NCBI RefSeq assembly: GCF_000974785.1
Contig: NZ_BBWV01000003.1
Span: 496,001 to 560,000, forward strand
DNA length: 64,000 bases
From: Flavihumibacter petaseus NBRC 106054
Lineage (GTDB): Bacteria; Bacteroidota; Bacteroidia; Chitinophagales; Chitinophagaceae
Direction of reading: 5' to 3'
Numbering within the stretch: position 1 is the stretch's first letter; every line of letters begins with the position of its first letter. The notes under the pieces were generated by a model, which was given only the letters and a program-made list of their open reading frames with translations, was not told the DNA's origin and ran no database searches. A program made the position numbers and the translations under genes. Shown here one piece after another: positions 1-8,216 of the stretch.

Positions 1-725
1 CCCTTTTTGAAAGTGAATTGTTTGGTCACAAAAAAGGCGCATTTACCGATGCGCGTGAAGACAGACCCGGTCGTTTCGAATCTGCCAATGGCGGAACTAT
101 TTTTCTCGACGAGATCGGTAACATCAGCCTGCAGCAACAGGCAAAACTGCTTTCCGTTTTACAAAACCGACAGGTGACGCGGCTGGGTTCCAATACACCG
201 GTTCCTATTGACGTCAGGCTGGTTTGTGCCACCAACCTGCCAATCGCTGAGCTGGCCAATGAAGGCAGATTCAGAAAAGATCTTATTTACAGGATCAATA
301 CTGTTGAGATCATCATGCCACCGCTGCGGAAGAGAGGCAAGGACATCTTACTGCTGGCAAACTTCTTTAATAAGATGTACAGCAAAAAATACATGAAACC
401 TTTGCTGCCGTTTGATAACGGCGCAACAGAAAAACTGCTTACCTATCCTTTCCCCGGAAACGTGCGGGAACTGCAATACACCATTGAAAGGGCGGTAATT
501 ATGGCGGAAGGCGAAGAATTGAAAGCTGCCGACCTGCTGTTCTCACCGATCGAATTTACCACAGACCAGCAGGATGAACCCGATGAACTCAAATTAAGTG
601 CCATCGAGAAAAATACTATTCTCCGGGTGATCGAAAAACATAATGGCAACATCACCAAAGCCGCGAAGGAACTGGGATTGACCCGCACGGCCTTGTATCG
701 CAGACTCAGCAAGTATGATATTTAA
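1..725 (+). CDS. Sigma-54-dependent response regulator (NtrC family), C-terminal part
   Basis: This gene is cut by the window's left edge; the frame is open from base 3. About 240 codons remain, covering most of the AAA+ sigma-54 activation domain and a Fis-type helix-turn-helix at the C-terminus ([18 protein letters not shown]). The sigma-54 contact loop reads GAFTDA instead of the usual GAFTGA. The Walker B region ([10 protein letters not shown]) and the arginine-finger region ([10 protein letters not shown]) are intact. The protein should hydrolyse ATP to open promoters held by RpoN. Its last 11 bases overlap the start of a sensor kinase, so the two form a two-component pair. The receiver domain and Walker A lie outside the window; that it is a response regulator is inferred from the neighbour. 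Confidence 0.9.
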   Translation, partial: LFESELFGHKKGAFTDAREDRPGRFESANGGTIFLDEIGNISLQQQAKLLSVLQNRQVTRLGSNTPVPIDVRLVCATNLPIAELANEGRFRKDLIYRINTVEIIMPPLRKRGKDILLLANFFNKMYSKKYMKPLLPFDNGATEKLLTYPFPGNVRELQYTIERAVIMAEGEELKAADLLFSPIEFTTDQQDEPDELKLSAIEKNTILRVIEKHNGNITKAAKELGLTRTALYRRLSKYDI

Positions 726-2058
726 GCAAGTTGAAAATAAACTGTTCCTCAAGGTATTCCTGCTCTTTGCAGTTTTATGCCTGGGTGCATACCTGCTCGT
801 TAACCAGCAGATAAAATTCTTCGTTTTGCTGATGCCGCTGATCATCTACCAGCTTTATGATTTGTATAAGTCACAACGGAAGGCACAAGACGAGCTGAAC
901 CAGTTTGTGGAATCGGTGCATTACCGCGATTTCTCCCGTTATTTTGATGTGAAACATGCACCGGCTGAACTGCAGCCGTTGCGGCATGGGTTCAATGAGA
1001 TCAATTCCACTTTCAAGGTAATCAGTAAGGAAAAGGAAACGCAATATCAATACCTGCAGAAAATTCTCGAACTGGTTGACACCGGAATACTTTCATTTGA
1101 TATGACCGATGGACAGGTAGTATGGATGAATGAATCACTCAAGAAGATGTTGCACCTGCCTTACCTGAAATCTATCCAGTCATTGGAGAAACGTGACCCC
1201 GGATTATTCCAGGTACTGGATAACCTGCGTCCCGGTGAATCGCGACTGACCAATGTTTCGCTGGACAATACCAATTTTAAGATCCTGGTATCCTGCACTG
1301 CTTTCCAGACTTCCGAAAGCCAGTACAAACTGGTGGCTTTTCAGAATGTGAATGAGGCAATGGATGAAACTGAATCCAAAGCCTGGCAGAAACTGCTGAA
1401 CGTGATGACGCATGAAATCATGAATTCAGTAGCACCTATTTCTTCGCTCGCAGATACGCTGAAGAACCGTCTGCAGCAGGCTGCAACCGAGATCCGGGAC
1501 GAAACCGGTACCCTGGAAGACCTCGACCTCGGCATTGAAACGATCAAGCGCAGGAGTGAAGGGTTGCTGCGATTTGCCGAAACCTACCGGAATCTCAATA
1601 AGATCAGCGAACTGCACCTGGAGAAAGTGTATGTATTCGACATTTTCCGAAACCTGCAGCAACTGATGTCACCTACACTCGATCAGAAAAATATCGAACT
1701 CGAGATCCTGTTGAAGGATATGGATATTTCCCTGCAGGCCGACATTAACCTGCTGGAACAGGTACTGATTAACCTGCTGGTAAACGCGATGGATGCAGTG
1801 AAAGAAAACCCTCACCCCAAGATTGTACTATCCGCTGCAATGACGCCCAACCGGAAGCCAATGATCAAGGTCGCAGACAATGGATCCGGCATGTCGCAGG
1901 AGGTTCTCGACAAAATCTTTGTTCCGTTCTTCAGCACCAAAAAAACCGGCAGTGGAATCGGCCTGAGCCTTTGCAAGCAGATCATGATGTTGCACAAGGG
2001 AAGCATCCAGGTGCAATCGGTGGAAGGAGAGGGGACTGCCTTCCTCTTACAGTTCTAA
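715..2058 (+). CDS. NtrY-like sensor histidine kinase
   Basis: This 447-residue membrane kinase has two hydrophobic segments near the N-terminus (about residues 10-30 and 34-50) with almost no periplasmic loop, so it probably senses a membrane or cytoplasmic signal. A PAS-like region follows (about 115-215). The dimerisation box is [11 protein letters not shown] with phospho-acceptor His233. The ATPase domain shows an N box ([10 protein letters not shown]), a G1 box (VADNGSGM) and a G2 box (GSGIGLSL). The gene overlaps the sigma-54 activator by 11 bp, which argues for translational coupling and a cognate pair. The ligand is unknown. Confidence 0.92.
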   Translation: MIFKQVENKLFLKVFLLFAVLCLGAYLLVNQQIKFFVLLMPLIIYQLYDLYKSQRKAQDELNQFVESVHYRDFSRYFDVKHAPAELQPLRHGFNEINSTFKVISKEKETQYQYLQKILELVDTGILSFDMTDGQVVWMNESLKKMLHLPYLKSIQSLEKRDPGLFQVLDNLRPGESRLTNVSLDNTNFKILVSCTAFQTSESQYKLVAFQNVNEAMDETESKAWQKLLNVMTHEIMNSVAPISSLADTLKNRLQQAATEIRDETGTLEDLDLGIETIKRRSEGLLRFAETYRNLNKISELHLEKVYVFDIFRNLQQLMSPTLDQKNIELEILLKDMDISLQADINLLEQVLINLLVNAMDAVKENPHPKIVLSAAMTPNRKPMIKVADNGSGMSQEVLDKIFVPFFSTKKTGSGIGLSLCKQIMMLHKGSIQVQSVEGEGTAFLLQF

Positions 2059-2086
2059 GCCCGCAAAGCTTGTTGCTTTATTGGCC

Positions 2087-2106
2087 GGCGCTGCGCGCCT
2101 TTTTTG
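2087..2106 (+). terminator. Rho-independent terminator after the two-component pair
   Basis: A short GC stem (GGCGC/GCGCC with a TGC loop) is followed by TTTTTTG, 28 bases after the kinase stop codon. Confidence 0.6.
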
Positions 2107-2109
2107 TTT

Positions 2110-2376
2110 CGCGCAAAGACGCAAAGGTGCAAAGGCGAAGAGGAGCAGTAGCGCAGAGAAATTGTAAGAAAGCGTTTAATCGATACGGTTAGTAACAATC
2201 AGTTTGTTCGCATAGCTGGTAGATGAGACAACGCAATGTTCGCTTACAAGAATTTTACTCAATGAAACGCAGCCGGGAAATTCATTTTAGTAAATTTGAT
2301 AACTCCCCATGTACAGATAATAATTCCCAAAAAATTCCCCTGCGCCTCCGCTCCTCTGCGCCTTTGCGTGAAAAAA
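2110..2376. repeat. Imperfect inverted repeat of the CGCAAAGG family
   Basis: The left arm (about 2113-2159) carries CGCAAAGG-type units followed by GAAGAGGAGCAGTAGCGCAG. The right arm (about 2338-2376) holds the matching inverted copy. About 180 bases separate the arms. This fills most of the 403-base gap 2059-2461, and I see no convincing gene in it. Related repeats occur at 36985-37160 and 35055-35500. Confidence 0.6.
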
Positions 2377-2461
2377 CATGCAACCCTGCGTGCAACATAC
2401 ACCAAAGCAAAAAAGCACCAGCGCTAACAAAAATAAACTTTGCGTGAAATCAGGCTGACGC

Positions 2462-2977
2462 CTAACTCAGACTCCCAAGCCCCAGCCTGCTTTGCAACCA
2501 GCTTTGATTGATCGGGATGATCCAGTTATTCCTCAGCTCCGCGAGCGTACTCACCATGTTGTTGAAATAGAGGTCATCTTCTTTGAGCATCCCATGCTGA
2601 AGGGCATGTTTGAGCTGCGCCATCGGGATCAGCTGCACTTTTTCTTTCACTACGAAAGCGAGCAACTGGCGGTCGAAAAGAGAAATATTGAAAGCCGACT
2701 CGAGCGCCTTGATCACTCTTACACTGCTGTCGGTACTGCAGCCGCTTACAGCATCGCGGGATTCATCGGCGATGATCACGATGAACTGACCGAAAAAAAT
2801 GGTAGCAAAACCTTTAACGGGTGCGCCATGGGTATTCCATTCCTGCACAAATTGCTGGAGAATTCTATCCGCTTCCAATACCTCACCCATGCCCATCAGG
2901 CGATTGCTCTGATAGATCCATACACGGGAGTCGGGTGCGAAATTTTCGGGTAACAGGTCCTTATACGCCAGATTCAT
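2462..2977 (-). CDS. Conserved Bacteroidota protein, often labelled 'ABC transporter ATPase' without basis
   Basis: This 171-residue soluble protein resembles a Bacteroidota family recognised by an N-terminal SRVWIYQ-type motif (here SRVWIYQSNR). Databases often call that family an ABC transporter ATPase, but no Walker A, signature or Walker B motif is present, so the name should not be trusted. There is no signal peptide or membrane segment. It is the last gene of a minus-strand run after the Fe-S and HdeD-like genes, 37 bp from the HdeD-like stop. Function unknown; family recognition is from memory of the motif. Confidence 0.7.
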   Translation of the reverse strand: MNLAYKDLLPENFAPDSRVWIYQSNRLMGMGEVLEADRILQQFVQEWNTHGAPVKGFATIFFGQFIVIIADESRDAVSGCSTDSSVRVIKALESAFNISLFDRQLLAFVVKEKVQLIPMAQLKHALQHGMLKEDDLYFNNMVSTLAELRNNWIIPINQSWLQSRLGLGSLS

Positions 2978-3014
2978 GGCGTAAAGGTAAAGATTGCAGG
3001 GAAATGACCATTGA

Positions 3015-3560
3015 TTAGCCCCGGATGCCGTATTTCCTGATGCGGAATGCCAGCATCAGCAGGAAAATGCCAAGGATCAGGGCATAAAATCCAAGCAGCA
3101 GGGTGAGCGTAACGCCTCCCCCGATCGGATTCGACAACAACAACACGCCGAACAGAACTGAAACAGCACCGCCTGCGATCAACCATCCTTCTCCCTGGAT
3201 CACTTTTCGAACGCGAATGGCAAATACGATTTCGGCTATGCCTACAACAATGGCCATCAGGGCCAGGTAGATGATCACGGCAGCAGCAGTCACATTCGGA
3301 CGCATAAATGTATAAATTCCCAGCAGCAGGCTTACAATGCCTGCAATAAGGCCAAACCACCAGTTGCTGTCGTTATTGCGGTTCTGGAAAGCGGCAATGA
3401 TCATCAGTAAACCGCTGATGGACAACCAAGCACCAAGCCAGAGGATGATGGTGGCAAATGTGACCGACGGCAGGAAGATTGCCAACAGGCCAAACAGCAC
3501 AGCAAGAATGCCGCGGAAAAGCAACAGTTTCCACACCGAACGGGCGATGGTAGAAGGCAT
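3015..3560 (-). CDS. HdeD-like (DUF308) membrane protein
   Basis: This 181-residue protein is almost entirely made of about six hydrophobic helices with small polar turns. Glycine-rich membrane segments such as LLFRGILAVLFGLLAIFLPS and the internal two-fold pattern match the HdeD/DUF308 family, linked to acid resistance in enterobacteria. The role in Bacteroidota is not established. It follows the CCG-domain gene by 18 bp on the same strand, so the two are probably co-transcribed. Confidence 0.85.
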   Translation of the reverse strand: MPSTIARSVWKLLLFRGILAVLFGLLAIFLPSVTFATIILWLGAWLSISGLLMIIAAFQNRNNDSNWWFGLIAGIVSLLLGIYTFMRPNVTAAAVIIYLALMAIVVGIAEIVFAIRVRKVIQGEGWLIAGGAVSVLFGVLLLSNPIGGGVTLTLLLGFYALILGIFLLMLAFRIRKYGIRG

Positions 3561-3578
3561 ATGTGTAGGGTTTGATGA

Positions 3579-4358
3579 CTAGGAGAGGCTGGAAGCAATC
3601 AGCTCGGCAATGTCCATTACTTTCACAGAATCTTCCCGCTCACTGTTCTTGACACCATCGGTGAGCATCGTATTGCAGAAAGGACAGGCCGCTGCAATAA
3701 TGCCGGCACCGGTTCGGACGGCCTCCGACGCCCGGTCGAAATTTACCCGCGTGGTTCCCTTTTCTTCTTCCTTGAACATCTGTGCGCCACCCGCTCCGCA
3801 ACACATTCCGTTGGTGCGGCATCTTTTCATTTCCACCAATGCGCCATCAAGAGCTTCCAGCACTTTTCGCGGAGCTTCATAAATGCCATTCGACCGGCCG
3901 AGGTAACAACTGTCGTGGTACGTGATCTTTTTTCCTTTGAAAGGGCCACCTTCCTGCAGCCTGATCTTTCCTTCATCGATCAGTTGCTGCAAAAATGTGG
4001 TGTGGTGAATTACTTCATAGTTTCCACCCAGTTCGGGGTACTCGTTCATCAGGGTATTGAAACAATGCGGGCAGGCAGTAACGATTTTTTTGATGCCATA
4101 TCCGTTCAGGATCTGGATATTCTGATAGGCCATCATCTGAAAGAGAAATTCATTTCCGGCCCTGCGTACGGGATCGCCGGTGCACATTTCTTCCTTTCCA
4201 AGAATGGCGAACCTGACGCCCACTTTTTCCAGAATCAAAGCAAAAGCACGGGTGATCTTTTGTGCGCGCTGGTCGAAACTACCGGCGCATCCAACCCAGA
4301 ACAGGATATCGGGCGTTTCACCATTGGCTGCCATTTCAGCCATACTGGGAACCTTCAT
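3579..4358 (-). CDS. CCG-domain Fe-S oxidoreductase subunit (HdrB/GlpC/LutA type)
   Basis: This 259-residue protein carries two cysteine-rich CCG modules: an N-terminal one with CAGSFDQR and later TACPHCFNT, and a second with SCYLGR, CCGAGG and CPFC. Such domains bind Fe-S clusters in heterodisulfide reductase, glycolate oxidase and lactate-utilisation complexes, usually beside a ferredoxin or membrane subunit. No partner is visible within the window: upstream lies the divergent DoxX gene. It may act with a subunit encoded elsewhere. The substrate cannot be named from sequence. Confidence 0.85.
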   Translation of the reverse strand: MKVPSMAEMAANGETPDILFWVGCAGSFDQRAQKITRAFALILEKVGVRFAILGKEEMCTGDPVRRAGNEFLFQMMAYQNIQILNGYGIKKIVTACPHCFNTLMNEYPELGGNYEVIHHTTFLQQLIDEGKIRLQEGGPFKGKKITYHDSCYLGRSNGIYEAPRKVLEALDGALVEMKRCRTNGMCCGAGGAQMFKEEEKGTTRVNFDRASEAVRTGAGIIAAACPFCNTMLTDGVKNSEREDSVKVMDIAELIASSLS

Positions 4359-4393
4359 GCAATTATTTTTATAAATCTAGTAAATTGTAAGAT

Positions 4394-4759
4394 ATGAAAT
4401 TACGAATACTCAGCTGGGTCCTTCGGATTGTCGCCGCCGTAATTTTATTGCAGACCCTCTATTTCAAATTCACCGGCCAGCCGGAGTCGGTCACTTTGTT
4501 TACGCAACTGGGCATGGAGCCCTGGGGACGAATTGGTACGGGGATAGCCGAGTTGATCACCGCTGTGTTGCTCCTGGTTCCCGCTACCTGCTTTTATGGT
4601 GCATTGGCGGGAATGGCCCTTATGGCTGGAGCCATTTTTTTTCACCTGACCAAATTGGGCATATATTTTGGAGGAGATGCCTTGTTGTTTACCTATGCAG
4701 TAACCGTATTTGCAGCCTGCGTCATAATTTGCATACTGGAAAGGAAAAAAATCAGATGA
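4394..4759 (+). CDS. DoxX-like membrane protein
   Basis: This 121-residue protein has four predicted membrane helices, typical in length and layout of the DoxX/MauE-like family (N-terminal RIVAAVILLQTLYFKFTGQP, then ELITAVLLLVPAT). Family members are linked to thiol redox or terminal-oxidase functions, but none can be assigned here. Its stop overlaps the next start as ATGA, indicating translational coupling to the YceI protein. It opens a six-gene plus-strand run. Confidence 0.82.
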   Translation: MKLRILSWVLRIVAAVILLQTLYFKFTGQPESVTLFTQLGMEPWGRIGTGIAELITAVLLLVPATCFYGALAGMALMAGAIFFHLTKLGIYFGGDALLFTYAVTVFAACVIICILERKKIR

Positions 4760-5301
4760 TCAGAAGACTCATAAGTGGCATTTTTGGTTTGTTCGTTCTG
4801 GCATCAGCCGCAGCACAACAAAAGACCCTGCACCCTGTTGAAGAAAATTCCTCCGTTAGTTTCAGCATAAAAAATTTCGGATTTGCTGTAAATGGCAATT
4901 TCCATGGCCTGGATGGGGAGATGCAGTTTGATCCTGCCAGGCCGACAGCCGCGAAATTTGACGTCAGCATCAGTGCTGCGTCGATCAATACCGGCAACAA
5001 TACCCGCGACAAACACCTGCGGTCTGACGACTACCTTGATGTGAGTAAATTTCCCCGCGTCAGTATCACCAGCGAAACAGTAAAAGCGGGTAAAAATCCC
5101 GACACCTACATACTGGTGGCGAAGCTTCAATTGCATGGTCAGTCCGGAACAATTGAAATTCCTTTTACAGTCAAACCTTCAGGAGGTGGTTGGTTGTTCG
5201 AGGGCAGTTTTACAGTAAACCGGATAGATTATAAAGTTGGCGGCAACAGTCTTTCGATGGCCGATAATGCCACGGTAAACCTGAAAATACTCGGCAAATA
5301 A
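4756..5301 (+). CDS. YceI family periplasmic lipid-binding protein
   Basis: This 181-residue protein starts at the ATG in the ATGA overlap with the DoxX gene; the alternative upstream TTG would precede the obvious signal peptide (MIRRLISGIFGLFVLASAAA). The body is an all-beta lipocalin-like YceI domain, with the typical NTGNNTRDKHLRSDDYLDV stretch and a closing NRIDYKVGG region. YceI proteins bind isoprenoids or other lipids in the periplasm. Pairing with a DoxX-type membrane protein suggests a quinone or lipid-linked function, which is inference. Confidence 0.9.
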   Translation: MIRRLISGIFGLFVLASAAAQQKTLHPVEENSSVSFSIKNFGFAVNGNFHGLDGEMQFDPARPTAAKFDVSISAASINTGNNTRDKHLRSDDYLDVSKFPRVSITSETVKAGKNPDTYILVAKLQLHGQSGTIEIPFTVKPSGGGWLFEGSFTVNRIDYKVGGNSLSMADNATVNLKILGK

Positions 5302-5322
5302 AAATTTACTATATTCATAGAT

Positions 5323-5823
5323 ATGCAGTTGCATACGGCCATCCAAACAGTTTTTTCACAACTCAGCGCCACTTTGGGACTGTTGCAACACGCACACTAC
5401 AACCAGCCCTGTCATAATTTATCGCATGCTACCATCGGCCAGCACACCCGGCATATCATTGAAATGTTTCAATGCCTGCTCATCGGGTATGAAAGCGGGA
5501 TAGTGAATTACGAGAAGCGGCTGCGCAACCGGCAAATTGAACAGGATAAGCAGCTGGCCATCGACCTGATCCACGAAGTGAACGGGCAACTCGACAAAGC
5601 CAACCGCCCGATGATCCTGGAAGCCACCTACCGCGATGACAGCAATGACATATTACAGGTGGAAACCAATTATTACCGGGAAATAGCCTATAATCTCGAA
5701 CATACGATCCATCATATGGCACTCATCCGCGTCGGTCTCCGCGAAGTTTCCGATCTTGCGGTTCCTGACGCCTTTGGCGTCGCTCCATCTACCATCAAGC
5801 ACCGAAACGAATGTGCACAGTAA
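5323..5823 (+). CDS. DinB family protein
   Basis: This 166-residue protein has the four-helix DinB/YfiT fold pattern with the three metal-ligand histidine sites visible: GQHTRHIIE near residue 45 and HTIHHMALIR near residue 128. Family members include thiol S-transferases and many uncharacterised proteins. It lies 21 bp after the YceI gene, and its end overlaps the NRDE gene by 13 bp, so it belongs to the same transcript. A second, unrelated DinB gene lies at 24507-25016. Confidence 0.85.
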   Translation: MQLHTAIQTVFSQLSATLGLLQHAHYNQPCHNLSHATIGQHTRHIIEMFQCLLIGYESGIVNYEKRLRNRQIEQDKQLAIDLIHEVNGQLDKANRPMILEATYRDDSNDILQVETNYYREIAYNLEHTIHHMALIRVGLREVSDLAVPDAFGVAPSTIKHRNECAQ

Positions 5824-6524
5824 GTTTTTTGCCACTGGCAGACCGTGTCCTGATTACTTCTAACCGTGACGAGCAGCCGGGTCGGCCTTCTGCAATCCTT
5901 CCCCATTCCTATAGCATCAACAACCAGGAACTGCTCTTTCCGAAAGATGCCAAAGCCTGCGGCACCTGGATTGGCGTTCATGAGAATAAAGGCATCGCCG
6001 TACTGTTTAACGGCGCCTTCCGCGCCCACCGGCCGGCTTACCCCTACCGAAAAAGCAGGGGATTGATCTTTCTTGACCTGGTAACCGGCAGGCATAAACG
6101 ATTCCAGGACAATTTCAACGACATCAGCCTCGATCTGATCGAGCCTTTCAGTATTATTTTTTACCAGGATGGCATGCTTTGGGAAAACCGCTGGGACGGC
6201 CAGCAGAAACATTCCTGCGAAATCGATCCCTTGCAGGCACACCTCTGGGGATCTGCGACGATCTATTCCTCCGAAACAGTAAACCAAAGAATAACGATAC
6301 TCCGGAAATGGCTTTCGCGCCATAAATCGCCTGCGATGGAAGATCTCCTGCAATTGCACGCCAGCGATTTCATCCTGGGAGAACACCCCCTCCTGCAGAC
6401 GGTCAGCATCACCAGCATTGAACTCAAACAGGACGCCGCTGAAATGGCCTACCTTGACCTTGCAGCAGATGACTTTTCCCGCAGCCGACTCAGTTTCCGC
6501 AACAGCCTCGCATTCCAACCATGA
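5811..6524 (+). CDS. NRDE (TANGO2-like) family protein
   Basis: This 237-residue protein begins MCTVSF and has the family signature SNRDEQPGRPSA near residue 17. An N-terminal Met-Cys and the NRDE motif define the TANGO2/NRDE family, whose fold resembles N-terminal nucleophile hydrolases; in eukaryotes TANGO2 is linked to haem and lipid handling. The bacterial role is unknown. Both ends overlap neighbours (13 bp with DinB, 4 bp with the ATP-grasp gene), a sign of tight coupling. Confidence 0.88.
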   Translation: MCTVSFLPLADRVLITSNRDEQPGRPSAILPHSYSINNQELLFPKDAKACGTWIGVHENKGIAVLFNGAFRAHRPAYPYRKSRGLIFLDLVTGRHKRFQDNFNDISLDLIEPFSIIFYQDGMLWENRWDGQQKHSCEIDPLQAHLWGSATIYSSETVNQRITILRKWLSRHKSPAMEDLLQLHASDFILGEHPLLQTVSITSIELKQDAAEMAYLDLAADDFSRSRLSFRNSLAFQP

Positions 6525-7585
6525 AGGCAGTCAGAAACTGGTTACACCAGCCTTTTTTTATCCGTCTGCTGCACTGGGAATACTGGTCTTTCAACACCGT
6601 CTATGGACCAATTCTTCCCATATACCTCCTGATCGGTGCAAGGGCACGATCATTTTTTTTCTTTTCTGCTGCCAACCCGGGCATCAGGAACGGTGGATTT
6701 CTCATGGAATCCAAAAAAGAGATCTATGACCTGATGCCGGCATGTGCTTACCCGCAGACCGCATTTTTCACCGCCGGAAGCCTGCCTGACCAGGTAATTC
6801 GCTCTGTGCGTGAAAAAGGGTTGACCTATCCGCTGATTGCAAAACCAGATGTGGGTGCGAGAGGTCGGGGAGTGAGGAAAATCGGAAATGATGCGGAACT
6901 ATCGCTTTATTGCCGGGAATGTCCCCTCGACTTCCTCGTCCAGGAATTCATTTCCCACCCGTTGGAGGCCGGCATTTTTTACTGCCGCCTGCCGGGTGAA
7001 GAAAAAGGCCGCATCACCGGCATCGTTACCAAAGAATTTATGACCGTTACGGGTGACGGTCAAAGCACCCTCCGCGAACTGGTCCTCCGGGAAGACCGCT
7101 ACATACTCCAGCTGCCTGACCTCGAAAAATTATATGGCGATAGGCTGAATGATATCCTTCCCGCCGGGGGAAAAAAAGAACTGGTTCCTTTCGGAAACCA
7201 TGCACGCGGTTCTAAATTCATGGATGATTCCCACCTGGCAGACGATGCGCTGCTCAACGTGGTGGATCAGCTCTGCCAACAGATCCCGGGCTTCCGGTAT
7301 GGACGCCTTGATATCCGATTCGTTTCCTGGGAGCTGCTCAAACAAGGTAAACAATATAGCGTGATCGAGTTGAACGGATCAGGATCTGAGCCTACGCATA
7401 TCTACGATCCGCGGCACAGCATCTTCTTTGCCTGGAAGGAAATCATCCGTCACTGGTGGCTGTTGAGCAGGGTGGCAAGAGACGAACACCGCAAAGGAAT
7501 TCCCTATCTTACCGTTAAGGAAGGACTGCAGCTTTTTCGGGATGACGCTGCTTTCAACAAGAAAATAAACACCATCCGTGTTTGA
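6521..7585 (+). CDS. ATP-grasp enzyme (D-Ala-D-Ala ligase-like fold)
   Basis: This 354-residue protein has ATP-grasp hallmarks: LIAKPDVGARGRGV as the first ATP-binding stretch, LVQEFI for adenine contact, RLDIRFVS and VIELNGSGSEPTHIYD for metal ligands. A hydrophobic N-terminal segment (GPILPIYLLIGARARSFFFF) suggests membrane association. The enzyme should form a carboxylate-amine or similar bond with ATP, substrate unknown. It is coupled to NRDE by a 4-bp overlap and to the LysE-type exporter by 8 bp, so the product might be exported by that neighbour; this is inference. Confidence 0.82.
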   Translation: MKAVRNWLHQPFFIRLLHWEYWSFNTVYGPILPIYLLIGARARSFFFFSAANPGIRNGGFLMESKKEIYDLMPACAYPQTAFFTAGSLPDQVIRSVREKGLTYPLIAKPDVGARGRGVRKIGNDAELSLYCRECPLDFLVQEFISHPLEAGIFYCRLPGEEKGRITGIVTKEFMTVTGDGQSTLRELVLREDRYILQLPDLEKLYGDRLNDILPAGGKKELVPFGNHARGSKFMDDSHLADDALLNVVDQLCQQIPGFRYGRLDIRFVSWELLKQGKQYSVIELNGSGSEPTHIYDPRHSIFFAWKEIIRHWWLLSRVARDEHRKGIPYLTVKEGLQLFRDDAAFNKKINTIRV

Positions 7586-8216
7586 GGTGCTGAAAATAAT
7601 GGCCATCGGCCTGGGCATCAGTTTCCTGGGCACCCTTCCATTGGGCACTTTGAACATTTCTGCCATGCAGCTTGCGGTAAGCGAATCGGTAAAAAGGGCA
7701 CTTCTGTTTGCCCTGGGTGTAGCATTGGTGGAGATTACCTATGTCCGTTTTTCGCTCAAGGGGGTGGACTGGATCATGTCGCACCAGCAGGCTTTCAGGG
7801 TGATGGAGTGGATCACTGTGGCAGTGTTTCTCCTGTTGGGTATCAATAGCCTGATCGTTGCAGGAAGGGCAGCAGCGGGCAGTAAAAATATTATTCTCAA
7901 CAGCAAAATGCCCCGCTTCCTGCTGGGCATGTTCATGAGTGCCATCAACCCGGCACAAATCCCGTTCTGGTTCCTCTGGAGCAGTTACCTGATGAGTGTG
8001 GGATTATTAAAAAGCAGTACGCTGCAGTTTAACCTTTATACCCTGGGAATCGGGTTGGGTACCTGCACCGCACTGCTCCTGTTTATTTATGGTGGCCGAT
8101 GGATCGTGGGCCGCCTTCAGACCTCCCAACGGACCATCAATCTCGTAGTTGGGCTGGTTTTTGTTTTGTCTGCCTTTATCCAGCTATACCGGATCTTAAA
8201 GCACCTTACTTCCTGA
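7578..8216 (+). CDS. LysE family exporter
   Basis: This 212-residue membrane protein has about six helices and the LysE/RhtB-type N-terminus (FLGTLPLGTLNISAMQLA). It probably exports an amino acid or related small molecule. Translation may start at the GTG at 7578, overlapping the ATP-grasp gene by 8 bp, or at the ATG at 7599. It ends directly against the stop of the convergent TonB-type receptor gene. Confidence 0.85.
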   Translation: MFEVLKIMAIGLGISFLGTLPLGTLNISAMQLAVSESVKRALLFALGVALVEITYVRFSLKGVDWIMSHQQAFRVMEWITVAVFLLLGINSLIVAGRAAAGSKNIILNSKMPRFLLGMFMSAINPAQIPFWFLWSSYLMSVGLLKSSTLQFNLYTLGIGLGTCTALLLFIYGGRWIVGRLQTSQRTINLVVGLVFVLSAFIQLYRILKHLTS

